NCBI GenBank assembly: GCA_038373885.1
Contig: JAWZYV010011610.1
Span: forward strand, 496,001 to 560,000
Reading direction: 5' to 3'
Origin: Cheiracanthium punctorium
Lineage: Eukaryota; Arthropoda; Arachnida; Araneae; Cheiracanthiidae
Length of the DNA: 64,000 nucleotides
This document shows positions 1-11,762 of the stretch, piece by piece; the first letter of the stretch is position 1; each line of letters begins with the position of its first letter. The notes beneath the pieces are model-generated. The model worked only from the letters and a program-made list of their open reading frames with translations. It was not told where the DNA came from and ran no database searches. A program made the position numbers and the translations under genes.

Positions 1-117
1 GAAAAACGACAATCTCTCTAAATCATAAGATATAACGCCAAGCTAAAGAGAAATAATAACATGGGTCCGGATTAATGTTGCTTTTTCGTATGGTCTTGCC
101 GAAACTCCTGAAGAATG

Positions 118-966
118 CTGTTACGCATTTTCGGTTTGTTCTGCATTCCGGAGGTTGAAAATAGTCTAAAATTCGAATTCTACGCGTTAAATAATTAAAT
201 TTTGCATTTTGTTGCATCAGAATCGGTTAACGCGAGATATGGAGTTTTGTGTTTCCCCCAATTGTTAACATAGAGTTTTCTAGAAATCTCGAGAAATATT
301 GATGCTGTAGCATAACGAACTTCACTTTTGGAGACTTATATTTGGCGGCATTTCGCCAAAAAGTCGTTAAGCGGCAACAGTTCGGACATTTCGCGCGATT
401 TTGGCAATGGGTCCTGTAATGTTTGTTTCCCTGAATTAGTTTTACGCAATAGCCTAGTATTACTCATTTACATTTTCATGACGTAATCAAAATGGGGATT
501 CTTCGAGAAATTGCTCTTTCTGGAAATTTCACCTAACTGCTGCAACATCTACAAATAGCACGAAAGATAGACCAAAGAATTAGTCGTCAACGAACTCCGT
601 GCGTTAGTTTGCTGTGACTGCCGTGAGAAGCAGACGCATTCTGCGAGAGCATAACGCTCTCTATTGCCGCTTATAGAAGCAATATTTTTTGTTTTTAGAA
701 GCTTGTTTTTGAGTGATGTGTGTGAATTCTTCATTGCTGAGTCCTGAGAGACTGTTGATGATTTCCCTGACTGTTCCCGGACTGTTATATGGAAGTTACT
801 GGCCGTTCGTACCTGTGAATTTGTACAGCAGATTGTTCGACGGAGTTCAAGAAGCAATACAATTTGTGTTCCATCCTGACAAGTGGACTTTTTACTAGAA
901 CTTTCTATGTACACTGAGCTTCAGAACGACGAACCCAAGATTTAAGCAGAGTTTTCTGCAACAATA
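118..966 (-). repeat. R2 interspersed repeat, copy 1
   Basis: Read on the minus strand, this stretch aligns along its length with 10846-11705 and 48850-49680, and in part with 17566-17967. Shared landmarks in order are a start near TTGCAGAAAACTCTGC, a TTCGTCGTTC block, an AACTTCGTCGAACAAT-like block, a CTCAGCAATGAAGAATT-like block, a GCGCCAAATG-like block and a TTCTCGAGATTTCTAGAAAA-like block. No coding frame is conserved between copies. The similar length of copies and a TATAA-like stretch mid-element would suit a solo LTR, but neither TG/CA ends nor a target duplication are clear, so the class is left open. Confidence 0.6.
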
Positions 967-2050
967 AGAAATCTGGCATGAATGTGAATCTTTAATATAG
1001 GTGCGAAATTAGACAGCATTTTCGTAACCTATGGGGGTTAAAGGGGCCAAAATGGTCTTTTCTCATATATCTCTCAGAGAAAAAATACATATCCATAAAA
1101 TTCTTGCAGTGAAATACAATACTCACGAATGCCTAAAAATCAATTTCAGAATATTTTGAAATTCGTCCTCCAAAGAGGACAGACGGTCACCCTCCCCCTT
1201 CTTTCTTGAAAGACACAATGGAACATCCGAGGTCGGATAGCCCCATAATTTGGACACTTTTCTGTGGTACGGAACATAACTATAATATAGAAATATACCT
1301 GTGTAAGTTAAACACTTCTGAAAGTTGGACACTTTTTGAGGTAACCGCAGATATCCAACATACGGAAGTTTCACTGTGCATTATCTATAAAATTCTTGCT
1401 TTGGAATGTAAAAAATATGAATTCTATGCTTAGGCTCAGCTTGCTTGTAATTAAAAAGTTTATGAAAATTAATTAATTAATTTACTTATTTATTATTATT
1501 ATTATTATTTTGATGTAATAACATCTAAATAAGAAAGTCTTGTATTACACCTGTAAAAATTATAATCTTGTATCATTTTTAAACTTGGATGATTTTTTCT
1601 TAAAAATAATTATTGATGAAAAGGTTTCGTTGAGGACTGTGGGGAGGGAAGGAGTAAAAAGTTCATGTGATAATAAAAGTCAGGGCAAAAATGAATCACT
1701 TCTCAAAAGATATACAAAAATGGGATGAACTTTTATATCAACTTAAAGGTGTTCCTGTTGTAAAGCGATAGACCCCACAGGAATTGTTAACAACTTCAAA
1801 AACGAACTAATGTTAAGCACTCGAAACAATTAATAATGTTTCTCCACTAACAGTACTATAAAATAATATTAACAGTCAAACTATATGACCTACTAAACAC
1901 AAAAATTGGACGGTGTTACCTGTTTATGGAAACGCTGTTGAATTCTGTTTAGCATTTTGCCCTGAGTATTCCGTAACTCTTACAGGTTCATTGCTTGTAA
2001 TAGTTCACAAAACAACTTGTAAAGGGACATTTTAATTTTCGAGTCTATTC
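967..2050. other. AT-rich intergenic DNA
   Basis: No gene, transposon end or RNA gene is recognised. The only structure is low-complexity sequence such as the TTATTATTATT run near 1490-1510. Confidence 0.5.
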
Positions 2051-2282
2051 CAAGATTGCCAGGTTGGCTTTTTTTTAAGGCCAAAAGAAAATTTTCAGAT
2101 GTTTATTATTTTAGCCTTACGAGAAATACGTCACAGCGGTAAGACGTCAAGGAAAGTTGCCAGATTACCCTTTTTTTAAAGACTAAATTCATCAACTAAT
2201 TTAAGTACTAATATTAAAATTATAAAGATCTGAAAATTTTCATTTGACATAAAAAAAGCCAATCTAGCTATCCTGGCAATCG
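2051..2282. repeat. Inverted-repeat MITE (GATTGCCAGG ends)
   Basis: The left end reads CAAGATTGCCAGGTTGGC and the right end, reverse-complemented, CGATTGCCAGGATAG. Both are followed inward by AT-rich arms containing GCC(A/T)A, AAAAAAA and ATTTTCAGAT blocks in mirror order. A related copy lies at 41590-41760. The ends recall hAT-type MITEs, but no clear 8-bp target duplication is seen. Confidence 0.45.
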
Positions 2283-3221
2283 AATTCTCTAAGAAATCTA
2301 TTCAAAACTTGCATAATTTCAAAGGAAAAAAAAAACAAAAAACAAAAAACATAATATAACGTTTTAATTCACACAGAAAGGTATCGGGGAGGGGGAGGGG
2401 ATGATCTAAAAATATAATAGCGGAAGGAACGAGCTCTGAATTACATCTTCTTATAATTGCTTTCTTTTATTTTCTAAATTTTTTTGCTGATTTTAAAAGA
2501 TAAAATTTCTTTTTCTCATCAAGAGCTGCAACTGAAAACTGAACTAATCATTGCACGCAGATGTAAAATTGAAAATCCCATTCTTCGTTTGTTTTTTATT
2601 TTTAATATTCCGTGTTATTAACCTGGTTTCAAATTCGATTTCTTCTTCAGATGATTTTTCTGACATCTCTATTTCAAAAGAAAAACTTAATTTTAGAATC
2701 TCTCTTTTTTTTCTTTATTAAAAATGTTCCTGAAATATTCTCTGACATCATTTTCTTTTGAAATTGTAATAAAAGAGGTTATTCAATTTTAATAAAGTAC
2801 AATAAACTTTTGAAATTATCAATTAAAACTAAGAGTAGTAGGATTGATTGAGTTGAATAAAAATGATATAAGATTTAGTTAATAACATGATTGAAGTGCA
2901 TTTCTATTACTCGACAACCTGATTACTGTTTGGACGGAGTATGGTTTATGTAAAAGAACTAAGAAATAAAGTAATTAGCTTTCTGATTTGTTTAAATTTA
3001 CTGGAAAAGAAATTACTACTGATATTTATAAAAGTCATTATCTTCCTCTTACAATGAAAGGACTGAAACGGGTCATCCTTATAAGAAATAAGAAACGAAA
3101 ATTTACTAATCATAAAAAAGGGATTATAAAATGCAAACGCATGGACTATAAAACACTTTCAAATATAACTATCTCATTTATTTACGTACACCTGCAAAAT
3201 AAATAGTGTGCATCACTATTA
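2283..3221. other. AT-rich intergenic DNA
   Basis: Homopolymer-rich sequence with no recognised gene, transposon terminus or tRNA-like motif. Confidence 0.5.
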
Positions 3222-3600
3222 GCGCAGCTAGCTGTGCCGCACAGCCAGCTGCGTCAAAAAAGGGTCTCTAGATCTGTGGCACGCGATGAACGTTTCGATC
3301 GTCCGCCATCTTGCTGAGTTAAGTCGAGTGATGGCAACGGCTGCCCTTTTTTCAGCATTGGGCAATCTATCCGGCTGTTCTCGCATTCTTCCATTTTTCA
3401 GCAGATGTCAGTGCTTTTAAAAATAATCCTGACCATTTTTTGACGGGAAAATGACGTGCTAAAAAGTAAAGGATTCTTGTGGAGCTATGTCACCCGCAAC
3501 TATTTTTATAGAAATCAAATCTATTCTTCGTGACTGGCAGCAGTCGAAACGTCAGAATTGGGTGTTCCCAGAGCGGGAACACTGCGCGTTAAAGGGTTAT
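3222..3600 (+). mobile_element. piggyBac-type foldback MITE, copy A (hairpin half)
   Basis: This copy begins inside the family's central palindrome (GCTGTGC CGCACAGCCAGC). It continues through the arm AAGGGTCTCTAGATCTGTGG ... GCCATCTTGCTG and the unique segment, and ends with the terminal hairpin GTGTTCCC-N5-GGGAACAC followed by GCGCGTTAAAGGGTTA. The final TTAA is mutated to TTAT. The other arm is missing beyond about 16 bases past the palindrome centre. TTAA ends with CCC(T/A)TT termini are typical of the piggyBac superfamily. Confidence 0.75.
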
Positions 3601-3657
3601 AACATCAAAATGTTCTGCGCCGTTCACTCTCCCGTAGAACAGAAGTTACCTTATAAT

Positions 3658-4392
3658 CACGGTTGCCAAATGTCCCTGATTTTAAGGGACAGTCCCTTAT
3701 TTTATGATGCACGGCGGCGTCCCGGGGAACTTCGATACATGGGATAGTAAAAGTCCCGTATTTTGCATAAATGACAAATTTAACAAATGCAATGACTTTA
3801 AAACCCACATTAAGAATTTGAAATGGTCTGACGCAAGAAATAGGTGTTCTGCCCAGTTAATGTAAGCCAAACTGATTGAAGCAATCAACTCTACGTATTT
3901 AAGCTGCAATGCGTTTTCCGACTGCCTAAAGAAAAATCAAAACTTGAAAAGAAAAATCGAAACTTGAAAGCTAGTGCAGTGAAGTCAAGTATCAAGTACG
4001 ATTTTTGAATAAACTGTTTAGCTACAAAAGGTAATTAGCGAATCAAAAAGATCAGGAGACCAACATTATTCTGAAGAAACTTATAATAACTGTTGATAAT
4101 ATCAATTCATTATCTTTAGACTCAGTTTGAATAACTCCAGTCGAATTTTTAAAGAAACTTTAGTTAATATTAAATATACGTACAATAACTGATTGTTAAT
4201 TTATTATTTTATACGTCTTATTTTAGTTAGTAGAATAAATACGTGAAATTAATTGTAAAATAAATACTCCTTTTATTTGATACCTGCTTCATTTTCTTAC
4301 CACTACTTGACAATTATTAGAACAAGTCCTTATTGTTTGTTAAAACCCTCAACACGTCCCTTATTTTTTAGTGTTTTTATTCGGCAACCTTG
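3658..4392. mobile_element. hAT-type MITE, 735 bp
   Basis: Termini are CACGGTTGCCAAATGTCCC on the left and, reverse-complemented, CAAGGTTGCCGAATAAAAAC on the right. The flanking 8-mers CTTATAAT (3650-3657) and CTTATAAC (4393-4400) agree at 7 of 8 positions, as expected for a hAT target duplication. Several GGGAC/GTCCC words lie inside the ends. No transposase is left. Confidence 0.7.
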
Positions 4393-4445
4393 CTTATAAC
4401 GCCACTTCTTTAGAGAGTCCTAAGTAATCTTGGTCCCTTTAATTA

Positions 4446-5007
4446 TAGGGTGACCAGATTCAGAGATGAAAAATGTAGACATCACTGCATTGCAGTTGGG
4501 GGTTGGGATTGGGGTGAGGTAGGATAGCCGACTTTTCACTGGTTGATGAAAAGAAATAATTATTGTCATTTAAGCAAATACCATTCTGCGCATACGTGTG
4601 CCACTACAATGGCTAGCATAACGCTTTCCCCTATGTTCAATCTAGGTTTTCCCATTTATCTATGAGTGTAACTAGAAATACATTTCAAAAAAGATGACTA
4701 GGCAACACTTTACAAAGAATATTGATTATAACAAACTATAGTGTCCCGAAAAAAAATCAAGAGTTAATGTGTCAACCATCGATGTCAAAACATCGAAATT
4801 ATTTATCTTAAAATATTGGTATACGGATACCCATACAGGAACTGTGTTCACTTTCTCAAATGGGCGATGACTGACACAAAATGCGGGACATTTTGCAGGG
4901 CTAAGACAAAAATAAGGACATGCTTAAGTTTTTTGGTACAATGCAGTTCGCAGGATAAGACGTAAAAAAAGACTGTCCTGCGAAATGTAGGACGTCTGGT
5001 CACCCTA
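4446..5007. mobile_element. hAT-type MITE, 562 bp, perfect 8-bp target duplication
   Basis: The element begins TAGGGTGACCAGA and ends TCTGGTCACCCTA, a 13-base inverted repeat. It is flanked by TTTAATTA at 4438-4445 and again at 5008-5015. An 8-bp duplication and these termini are hallmarks of hAT. The interior is AT-rich and non-coding. It lies only 37 bases beyond the target duplication of the preceding hAT MITE. Confidence 0.85.
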
Positions 5008-5015
5008 TTTAATTA

Positions 5016-8000
5016 TGCAGTAAGCGAGTTCGACTGAGTATGATAATGTATTATCGAAAATGCAAAGCTAACTTTTAAAAATAAATATTATAAAGGATGT
5101 GTATACCAAGGTTAAACTGCGCCCTTCAAATTTGCAGGCAGGAATTTTAGGCGTATAATCTCATTTCCCCCCCCCCCTCTTCCTGCATAATCCAGTAATT
5201 TCGGAGAGTGGAACTACAGTCGATTTTTTCCCCCTTGCATTCCTAAACGTCTTTAAGCACATACATATCCAGGCAGGAATTTCTGCAAATTAAATAGGAA
5301 CGGTAAAAAAAAAATGAAAATGAAAACAAGAACGATATAGTGTACCAGCACATATCATTCAAACCCTCTAATTTTGGATCAGCACCTACGTTATAACGAA
5401 CACCAAAATTGGCCGAGACAACCGCCAGACTCTGTTATTTACTTGTACACCTAGTTTGTAGTGTGACGCCCATTCTAAAATAAAATGCCTGGGCCATTTC
5501 TTTTATCTATTTTTTTCCTTTTCCTTTCAAAGACAGTTTGGCTCTCGTGTGTATTTTAATGAGGGCGAAATAGAGGAAACTACAGGGTTTCGCATTTTAC
5601 AGATGCTTGCTTGTACAAGCTGTTCTTTTACGCCCGAGATGATAGGGATCATCACAGAACTAGAAAAATCCCGACACTATTATAAACTCTTTTTGTGGGG
5701 AGGTGAGGGAAGGGGTTATAAAAACATGCGTTTTATGAGATCTCGGTACATGTCTCTAAGGAGCCTCTAATTTGATCCATTCAGCTTTGCCGTCGTATCC
5801 GCTCTAACATATTATTAGCCATGGGCGAATACGTTTTTGAGAAATTTCTCAAGGTTGACCCGAGGATAGCATTGGTTGTTTTTCTTAACTAATACCCCCA
5901 GTGCCTCCTTTCGTGGGATGCGGTGTCTTCTGGCAAAAGTATAGGGCACCGGGGGGACAGAAGTGCCAAGGCCAGATTACCGATCTTCAGGCCAGTGAGA
6001 CCACGACTAGAAGGATCTTTGAACGGCCAAAACCGAATTAAAGATCTAATTTTAGCGAAATCGAAATTCATCAAAAATCTATGAAAGTTACCTTCAGTGG
6101 CGGATTATTACAAAATAGGAAGAAAGGCCGATAAGGCAATCCCCTGTCCCTGAGCCTACTTAAAGCTATTATCGAACACATGCTTTATCTACTCTCTTAG
6201 CATAAAAAAAAATTCAACGGAGAAGACTCTCTCCTTCTTTGGCCAGTGCTGTTTCTCAGAATAGTTCTTGGAACGGCTGTGTTCTGATGGAGTGTTCAAA
6301 GAACCATTCTGGAAAAATGAACATCGGTCAATATTTTGCATATATATTTTGCATCATATATATTTAGCATCATATATTTTGCAATCTTCGCGAGTGCGCT
6401 TGTTCTCCACCCAGTTGATATTCTCAGCAAATTTCAATTCTGTAAATATTTATAATACAAGAATAAACGCAGTCGCAAAGATTGCAAAATAATTTTAAAA
6501 TAAATTTCAGCTGTCGTAGCGTTTGCGGAATCTTATAGAATTCCAATTTTCTGGAAAAGCCTGCCTTCCCTCCATTAGGGGGGTTATTCCCATCTGATCA
6601 ACGCACTTGCAAAGAGATCCTGAACGTTTTCGAAAAGCGAATTCCCATCCTTGGAATCGCAAACGATAATGCTATAGGAAATGGAAATACGCATTTTGAA
6701 AACGTGCAGGACTCTCTACGATGTGCATTTTCGGAAGCTTTTCGCATCGAATAAATTCTGATTTGATGGGTGTATCCCTTCATGTGTGATTGAAACTTAA
6801 ATAAAGGAAAGTGTACAGTTATGCTACATCAGGGGTGGCCAAATCTTGGCGCATACGCCAAATTTTGCGCCTTGGATGATTTCAAGTTTCATATTGCATT
6901 CTTGTGCTTACTTACTGTTTCGAAACAAATTGAAGACTTTTTAAATGATTTTGTGCCAGCAAACAATTTTTTAAAATGGCGCATAATATACAAAAGGTTA
7001 GCCACCTTTGAGTTACATACTGCGTCATTCTGGAATTATCATCTCTGGACGCCTGAGAGCAGACACAGAACTTTTGAAATTTCCAATTTACGGGGAAATC
7101 CTTTTAATCCTGTTACGGGGAAATCCTGACTGGCTTCTCCGTCAATTGTCAAGAGTTTTCGTGAAATTTTATTTCTGCACATTAATTTGGTCTAAAATCA
7201 GTTCCATTCGGAATCGTGCTGCAAGGTGCTGTAAAAGAAAAAAAAAACGAATTAATTTTTGACAAAAAATAATTAAATTAAAATTCAAAAATTCTCTCTC
7301 TCCCTCCCAATATGATTTGGAAAATGAGCTTCTTAATAAAACACGTTAAAATGAAATTGCCCTTTTTATTTCTACATAAAAGACAAATAATCATAATAAT
7401 TATAGTAATAATTGATTGCAGCAGCACCATTGTACGCTGCAGCTGAGTGTTTTCAAGTTAACTGGTTTATCACACAAGTAGCACAATCTCGAATGCATTC
7501 ATTGCCTTTTACAATCTGCTCCAGGAAAAATTCCACGGTGATGTAGTTGGCATTTTCAGTTTTGAATTTTTTCCAAAAAAATGTGTTTTAATATTAGTAA
7601 TTATTTCCATAACCGGATTTTCTTTTGAATGAAAATATGTGCTTTCAGATATTTCGAGAATGCAAGAAATTAAAAACATCCATTGTGTTTCATTCGACCT
7701 CGTTTGCAGTACTCCAAAATGCGGTATACTGAGTGCTTTTCCAGAGATAATTTCAAAAAGGAAGATTTTATTTTTTAGCTTGGTATTATACATAAAACGT
7801 GTTATTTACCAACTTTCCTAAAAGCAGTTCTATAAAAATGAAATTTCTACCTTTATATAGATAGTGCAGACAATGATAACGTATCAAAGATAAAAACGCA
7901 GTCTTTCATACTATGTCAATATGCTATTGCTCTCTCTTTTTTTTTGTTCGGAACATTGTCCTATTTGATAATAATGACATTCTCAACTTACACACATGAA

Positions 8001-8177
8001 GTTCGATAACTTCTTAGGTTTCTTTTTATGTTTTTATATGACACAAATAAACGCAATCGTTCTTACCTTACTTTCATAAGCATTTGCTGGCTGTCACAAG
8101 AGCTTTTCAGATAAATTGTTTTTAATCTGTAAAAGTGAAAGAAAATCCTTCACCTATGTCCTGTCTTGAGAATTGTC
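5016..8177. other. Intergenic DNA, no recognised gene
   Basis: Nothing here can be assigned. A degenerate segment near 6230-6320 shares words such as TTCAAAGAACCATTCT with the foldback at 53785-54050 and with 60390-60540. Several short open frames (up to about 100 codons) have no recognisable motif. Confidence 0.45.
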
Positions 8178-8660
8178 TTAACCATTTAACGCGCTGTGTT
8201 CCCGCTCTGGGAACACCAAACTCTGACGTTTTGACTGTTGCCAGTCATGAAGAATAGATTTGATTTCTATAAAAATAGCTGCGGGTGACATAGCTCCACG
8301 AGAATCCTTTACATTTTAGCACGTCATTGCCCGTAAAAAAATTGGTCACGATTATTTTTAGCAGCACTGACATCTGCTGAAAAATGGAAGAATGCGAGAA
8401 CAGCTGGATAGATTGCCCAATGCTGAAAAAAGGGCAGCCGTTGCCATCGCTCGACTTAACTACCAGCAAGATGGCGGATGATCGAAATACGTATCGATCG
8501 TAACTCGACGGCACAGCCAGCTGTCGTCAAAAAAGGGTCTCTAGATCTGTGGCACGCGGTGAACGTTTCGATCGTCCGCCATCTTGCTGGTAGTTAAGTC
8601 GAGCTATGGCAACGACTGCCCTTTTTCAGCATTGGGAAAGGGTTGAGCTCAAAGGGTTAA
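8178..8660 (-). mobile_element. piggyBac-type foldback MITE, copy B (full length)
   Basis: This is the clearest complete copy, bounded by TTAA at 8178-8181 and 8657-8660. The left end is CCATTTAACGCGCT followed by the hairpin GTGTTCCC-GCTCT-GGGAACAC. The right end, reverse-complemented, is CCCTTTGAGCTCAACCC and has no such hairpin. Between them are two inverted arms of about 150 bases (GGCAGCCGTTGCCATCGCTC ... / ... GAGCTATGGCAACGACTGCC) meeting near 8515. The TTAA target duplication is typical of piggyBac. No transposase is encoded, so mobility would need a protein supplied from elsewhere. Confidence 0.85.
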
Positions 8661-9105
8661 GATTTATTGACTTTTCGGGTGTTCCCTCTTCTGTGTGCAG
8701 CATTGCTTCCTCGCGGGGCATTCGCAACGTAGCCACAGAAAGACCATATCTACCGCTACTTTCTTGAAACAATGGGAGCGAACAGATTCAAATTATAAAG
8801 TATTTTCTTTTTCATACAGAAATATATTGTAAACTTTAATGAAAATTTTCACTTGGACGCTTATAAGCTATTAGATTTGGGGCTTTCAAAAAGTAAGTAA
8901 CATTCATACAATGTAGATTAAAAACACGCATTATTCAAACTGGGCCCTGGGCAACAATACAACACGGCAGACATGCAATATACATTTTTTCTACATAATC
9001 TCTTAGTTGCTACAGACATGTGTCGGAACTTTTTTTTTTCTGCCTTACGACAGAAAATGGATCCTTGGCCGTGGAGTCACCTTAAAACAGCTGTCTCAAC
9101 TGATC

Positions 9106-9305
9106 AGCCCCACCATGGCCCGTGGATAAGACGCTCAGAATGGTAGACGACTGAAGTGTGAAGGTCCCGGGCTCGGGTATGTCACGCTGCTGTCGATCTA
9201 ACGGTCTGGAGTTTTGTTGGTTTTCTCCAGATGTAGTGTGAATACGCGATAGAACCCCTTAGAAAACCCTCCAAAAAAGCAACTCTCCCCCTCCTGGGCA
9301 GATAG
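9106..9305 (+). repeat. tRNA-derived SINE, family S1
   Basis: CACCATGGCCCGTGGATAAG followed by a B-box-like GGTCCCGGGCTCGGG resembles a tRNA head. The body (TAACGGTCTGGAGTTTTG ... TTTTCTCCAGATGTAGTGTG) matches the SINEs at 38219-38634 and 23267-23480. This copy has lost the 3' tail. Confidence 0.6.
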
Positions 9306-9324
9306 ACCTTGCGCAGCTTTGCCA

Positions 9325-9475
9325 TCAGGGGCGGCTCGCCACGGTGAGCAAGGTAAGCAAAGAAGCATCCCATCCATTTCGAACTCAACTTCTGATAAAA
9401 GCTTGATTGCAGCATAAAATAGGGGGCGCCATTTTTGACGTTTGCAGGGGAGCGCTACGTACCCTAGGGATACCT
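9325..9475 (+). repeat. Short interspersed repeat RS, copy 1
   Basis: GGGGCGGCTCGCCACGGTGA ... GGTAAGCA ... GCGCTACGTACCCTAGGG is shared with 58972-59095 (plus) and 63558-63718 (minus). It is non-coding. It directly follows the SINE, so the two may have been moved together or be a chance junction. Confidence 0.5.
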
Positions 9476-9861
9476 CTGTTTGCCATAAAATACTAACAAA
9501 CTGAAACTGATAGTCCCTCCCCCCCCACCACCAAAAAAAAAAAAAAGCAGAACTTTGCCGGACACATAAAAGTCATAGAGTGCCTGATTAATACGATTTT
9601 TAATGATTCACATTACAGGATTTCTATGATCCGGAAATTCCTGTCATCCGAAATCGACAAAGTCGCGGTGATTTCGGATTTGAGAAGTTCTACTGTATTT
9701 AGTTTTATGTTTGTGGAAAGGAGTTAAAAAAGTTTGAACAACCTTAGAAACAAGGATGATAGCAGAATTTTTTTTCCGGAAGAGGAGGGTGCCCAATGAT
9801 TGAATTACAGATTCAGAATTTCGAGATTTGTCAACTTTCAGAAATCCTATTTTATAGCGTA

Positions 9862-10170
9862 TGCGGTACCAAAATCGACGATATTTCAACGCTGCAAACG
9901 GCAACAACTAGATGTAATCGTTAGCGCAATAATATTAACGCATGTGCAAAAATCCAAATTAACAGTTCAATGACGTCAAATGGAGCAAGCACATTCGTTA
10001 ATTACGTATGCCACAGAGTAGCTGGATTACGAAATAACATATACGTGAAAATGCAAGATTTTTTCACAGCTTTAAAATATCTAATTTACAATACTTGGCG
10101 CATTGATCGCTCAACTAAAAAATACCATCATGCAGTGGCCTGAAGCACATTTTAGCCATTTCCTGTTCCT
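9862..10170 (+). repeat. R4 repeat, copy 1
   Basis: This matches 62040-62376 in the opposite orientation. Shared words include ACCAAAATCGACGATATTTC, TTAACAGTTCAATGACGTCA, AATGGAGCAAGC and AAGCACATTTTAGCCAT. Some 50 kb separate the copies, so this is an interspersed element rather than a local duplication. No coding frame survives. Just upstream (about 9640-9700) GATTTCGGATTTGAGAAGTT resembles a pogo/Tigger terminus. Confidence 0.55.
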
Positions 10171-10845
10171 TTCATATTATTGTAACTAGGGATACGTATT
10201 AAATAATGGAACCGCACTATAAAAACAAAAACATCAGGTTGCTCACTTTGGCATAACACTGGTGTTATTCAAAGAGAAAAGTACCTGTTAGCGAAGCTAT
10301 AAAGCTGATGAATGGAAGGCACCACATTAAATATTAATTTCAGGAAGACCGCAGAAGTATTTCTGTGGGAATTTGTACAGCATGTTTCTCAACGTATCAC
10401 ACAAAACAGTATTTTTATAATCATTTTATGAATAGAAATGTCACCAATTATGTCTTTTTGAACATTTTGCAATGTCAGTACTTGGTATGGGCACCATCTG
10501 CTTTTATGATGACACCCAAAATTTGTAGTAACACTAACCTAAATAAATTTACCGTTAAAACAAAGAAACTTGATTTTCGATGAAATGAGTCCAATAATTT
10601 GGTCAACACTGCACTAATCATGAAGATAACAGTAAGGTATAGGGCGGCTAGTTTAAATATATTTCTCTCGAGGGGGGGGGGGAGAGGCGCCCTAGCTTAG
10701 GAAAAACTTTTCACTTTCCGAACATGTATCATGTAAGGAAAGTAATGTATTCATGAAAAAATTCGACTTAAAGATTTTGATGTATTTTCACGTTTTGAGG
10801 TTTTCTGGATTCATTTATGCTGCTTTTACAAGATGTATGTGTTGT
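10171..10845. other. Intergenic DNA
   Basis: No recognised feature beyond a G-rich run near 10671-10685. Confidence 0.4.
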
Positions 10846-11705
10846 TGCAGAATACTCTGCCTGGATTCGTCGTTCTAAAGTCCAGTTGGTGTAGAGAGTT
10901 CTAGAAAAAAGTCCACTTGTCAAGATGGAAAACGAACTTTATTGCCTCTAGAACTTCGTCGAACAATGAGCTGTACAAAATTCACAAGCACAAACAGCTC
11001 GTAACGTGCTTATAACACAGTCCGCTTAATACAATAGCTTTCACAAATGCTTTATTTCTCTCACAAAACACTTCCACACGCAAAAATTCAGTGGAAATAT
11101 ACGAGGGATATCGTATACATTCGCTGAAGACACAGCAATGAAGAATTTACACACAAAACTTAAAAACAAAGCTTCAAAAAGCAAGCAAACTATAGAGCAA
11201 AGCAGCCTACTCATCGGAAGCTCGATAACACACTGAACTGGGTATCTGTTATGCCTGCATTTATAGGTGACGCAGAAGATATAAGAAGCTTCCAGAAGAG
11301 TCTATTCTCGAGGATTCCACATAAAGAGGGACTTTTGATTACATCATAGAAGAGTAATATTAGGCTATTATGTGATTTTATTGCAGAAAAACCAACTTTA
11401 CAGGTCCCTTTGGGAAAATCGCGCCAAATGACCGAAATTTCGCCAAACTTGGCGACTTTTTGGCGCAATATTGCCAAATTGTGCAAAAAATAAGTCCCCA
11501 AAACTCAGGTTAGCGCAGGCCAATATTTCTCGAGATTTCTAGAAAATGCTATAGAAACCAATGGAGAAACATAAAATTCCATATATCGCGTTCTAGTTAA
11601 CCGATTTTCATGCAATAACATGCAAAATTTAACTATTCGACACGTAGGACATGAGTTTTAAACTATTTTAAACCCCAGAATAGCGGGTTACTTCGAAAAT
11701 TCGTA
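10846..11705 (+). repeat. R2 interspersed repeat, copy 2
   Basis: This near-complete R2 copy starts at TTGTTGCAGAATACTCTGCC and ends around TTAAACCCCAGAATAGCGGG ... AAAATTCGTAAC. It contains TTTATAGGTGACG (TATA-like) and, at 11415-11480, a cluster of TTGGCG/CGCCAA words (GCGCCAAATGACC, CGCCAAACTTGGCG) of the kind that fills family R3. Confidence 0.6.
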
Positions 11706-11762
11706 ACATTATGTAGGGGTGCGTGTACGTGTGCATGTGAGGGAACACGATATCCCCTAAAC

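Noticed and set aside
3487..3747. Open frames inside foldback MITE copies, also at 8245-8514, 35855-36058, 52552-52743 and 59014-59364
   Set aside because: They are readings of the non-coding MITE arms. Frames differ between copies and all run through the hairpin or palindrome.
8192..8212. Hairpin GTGTTCCC-N5-GGGAACAC as a transcription terminator or riboswitch
   Set aside because: It recurs only at the end of a TTAA-flanked element and lacks a downstream gene or T run; it is a transposon terminus.
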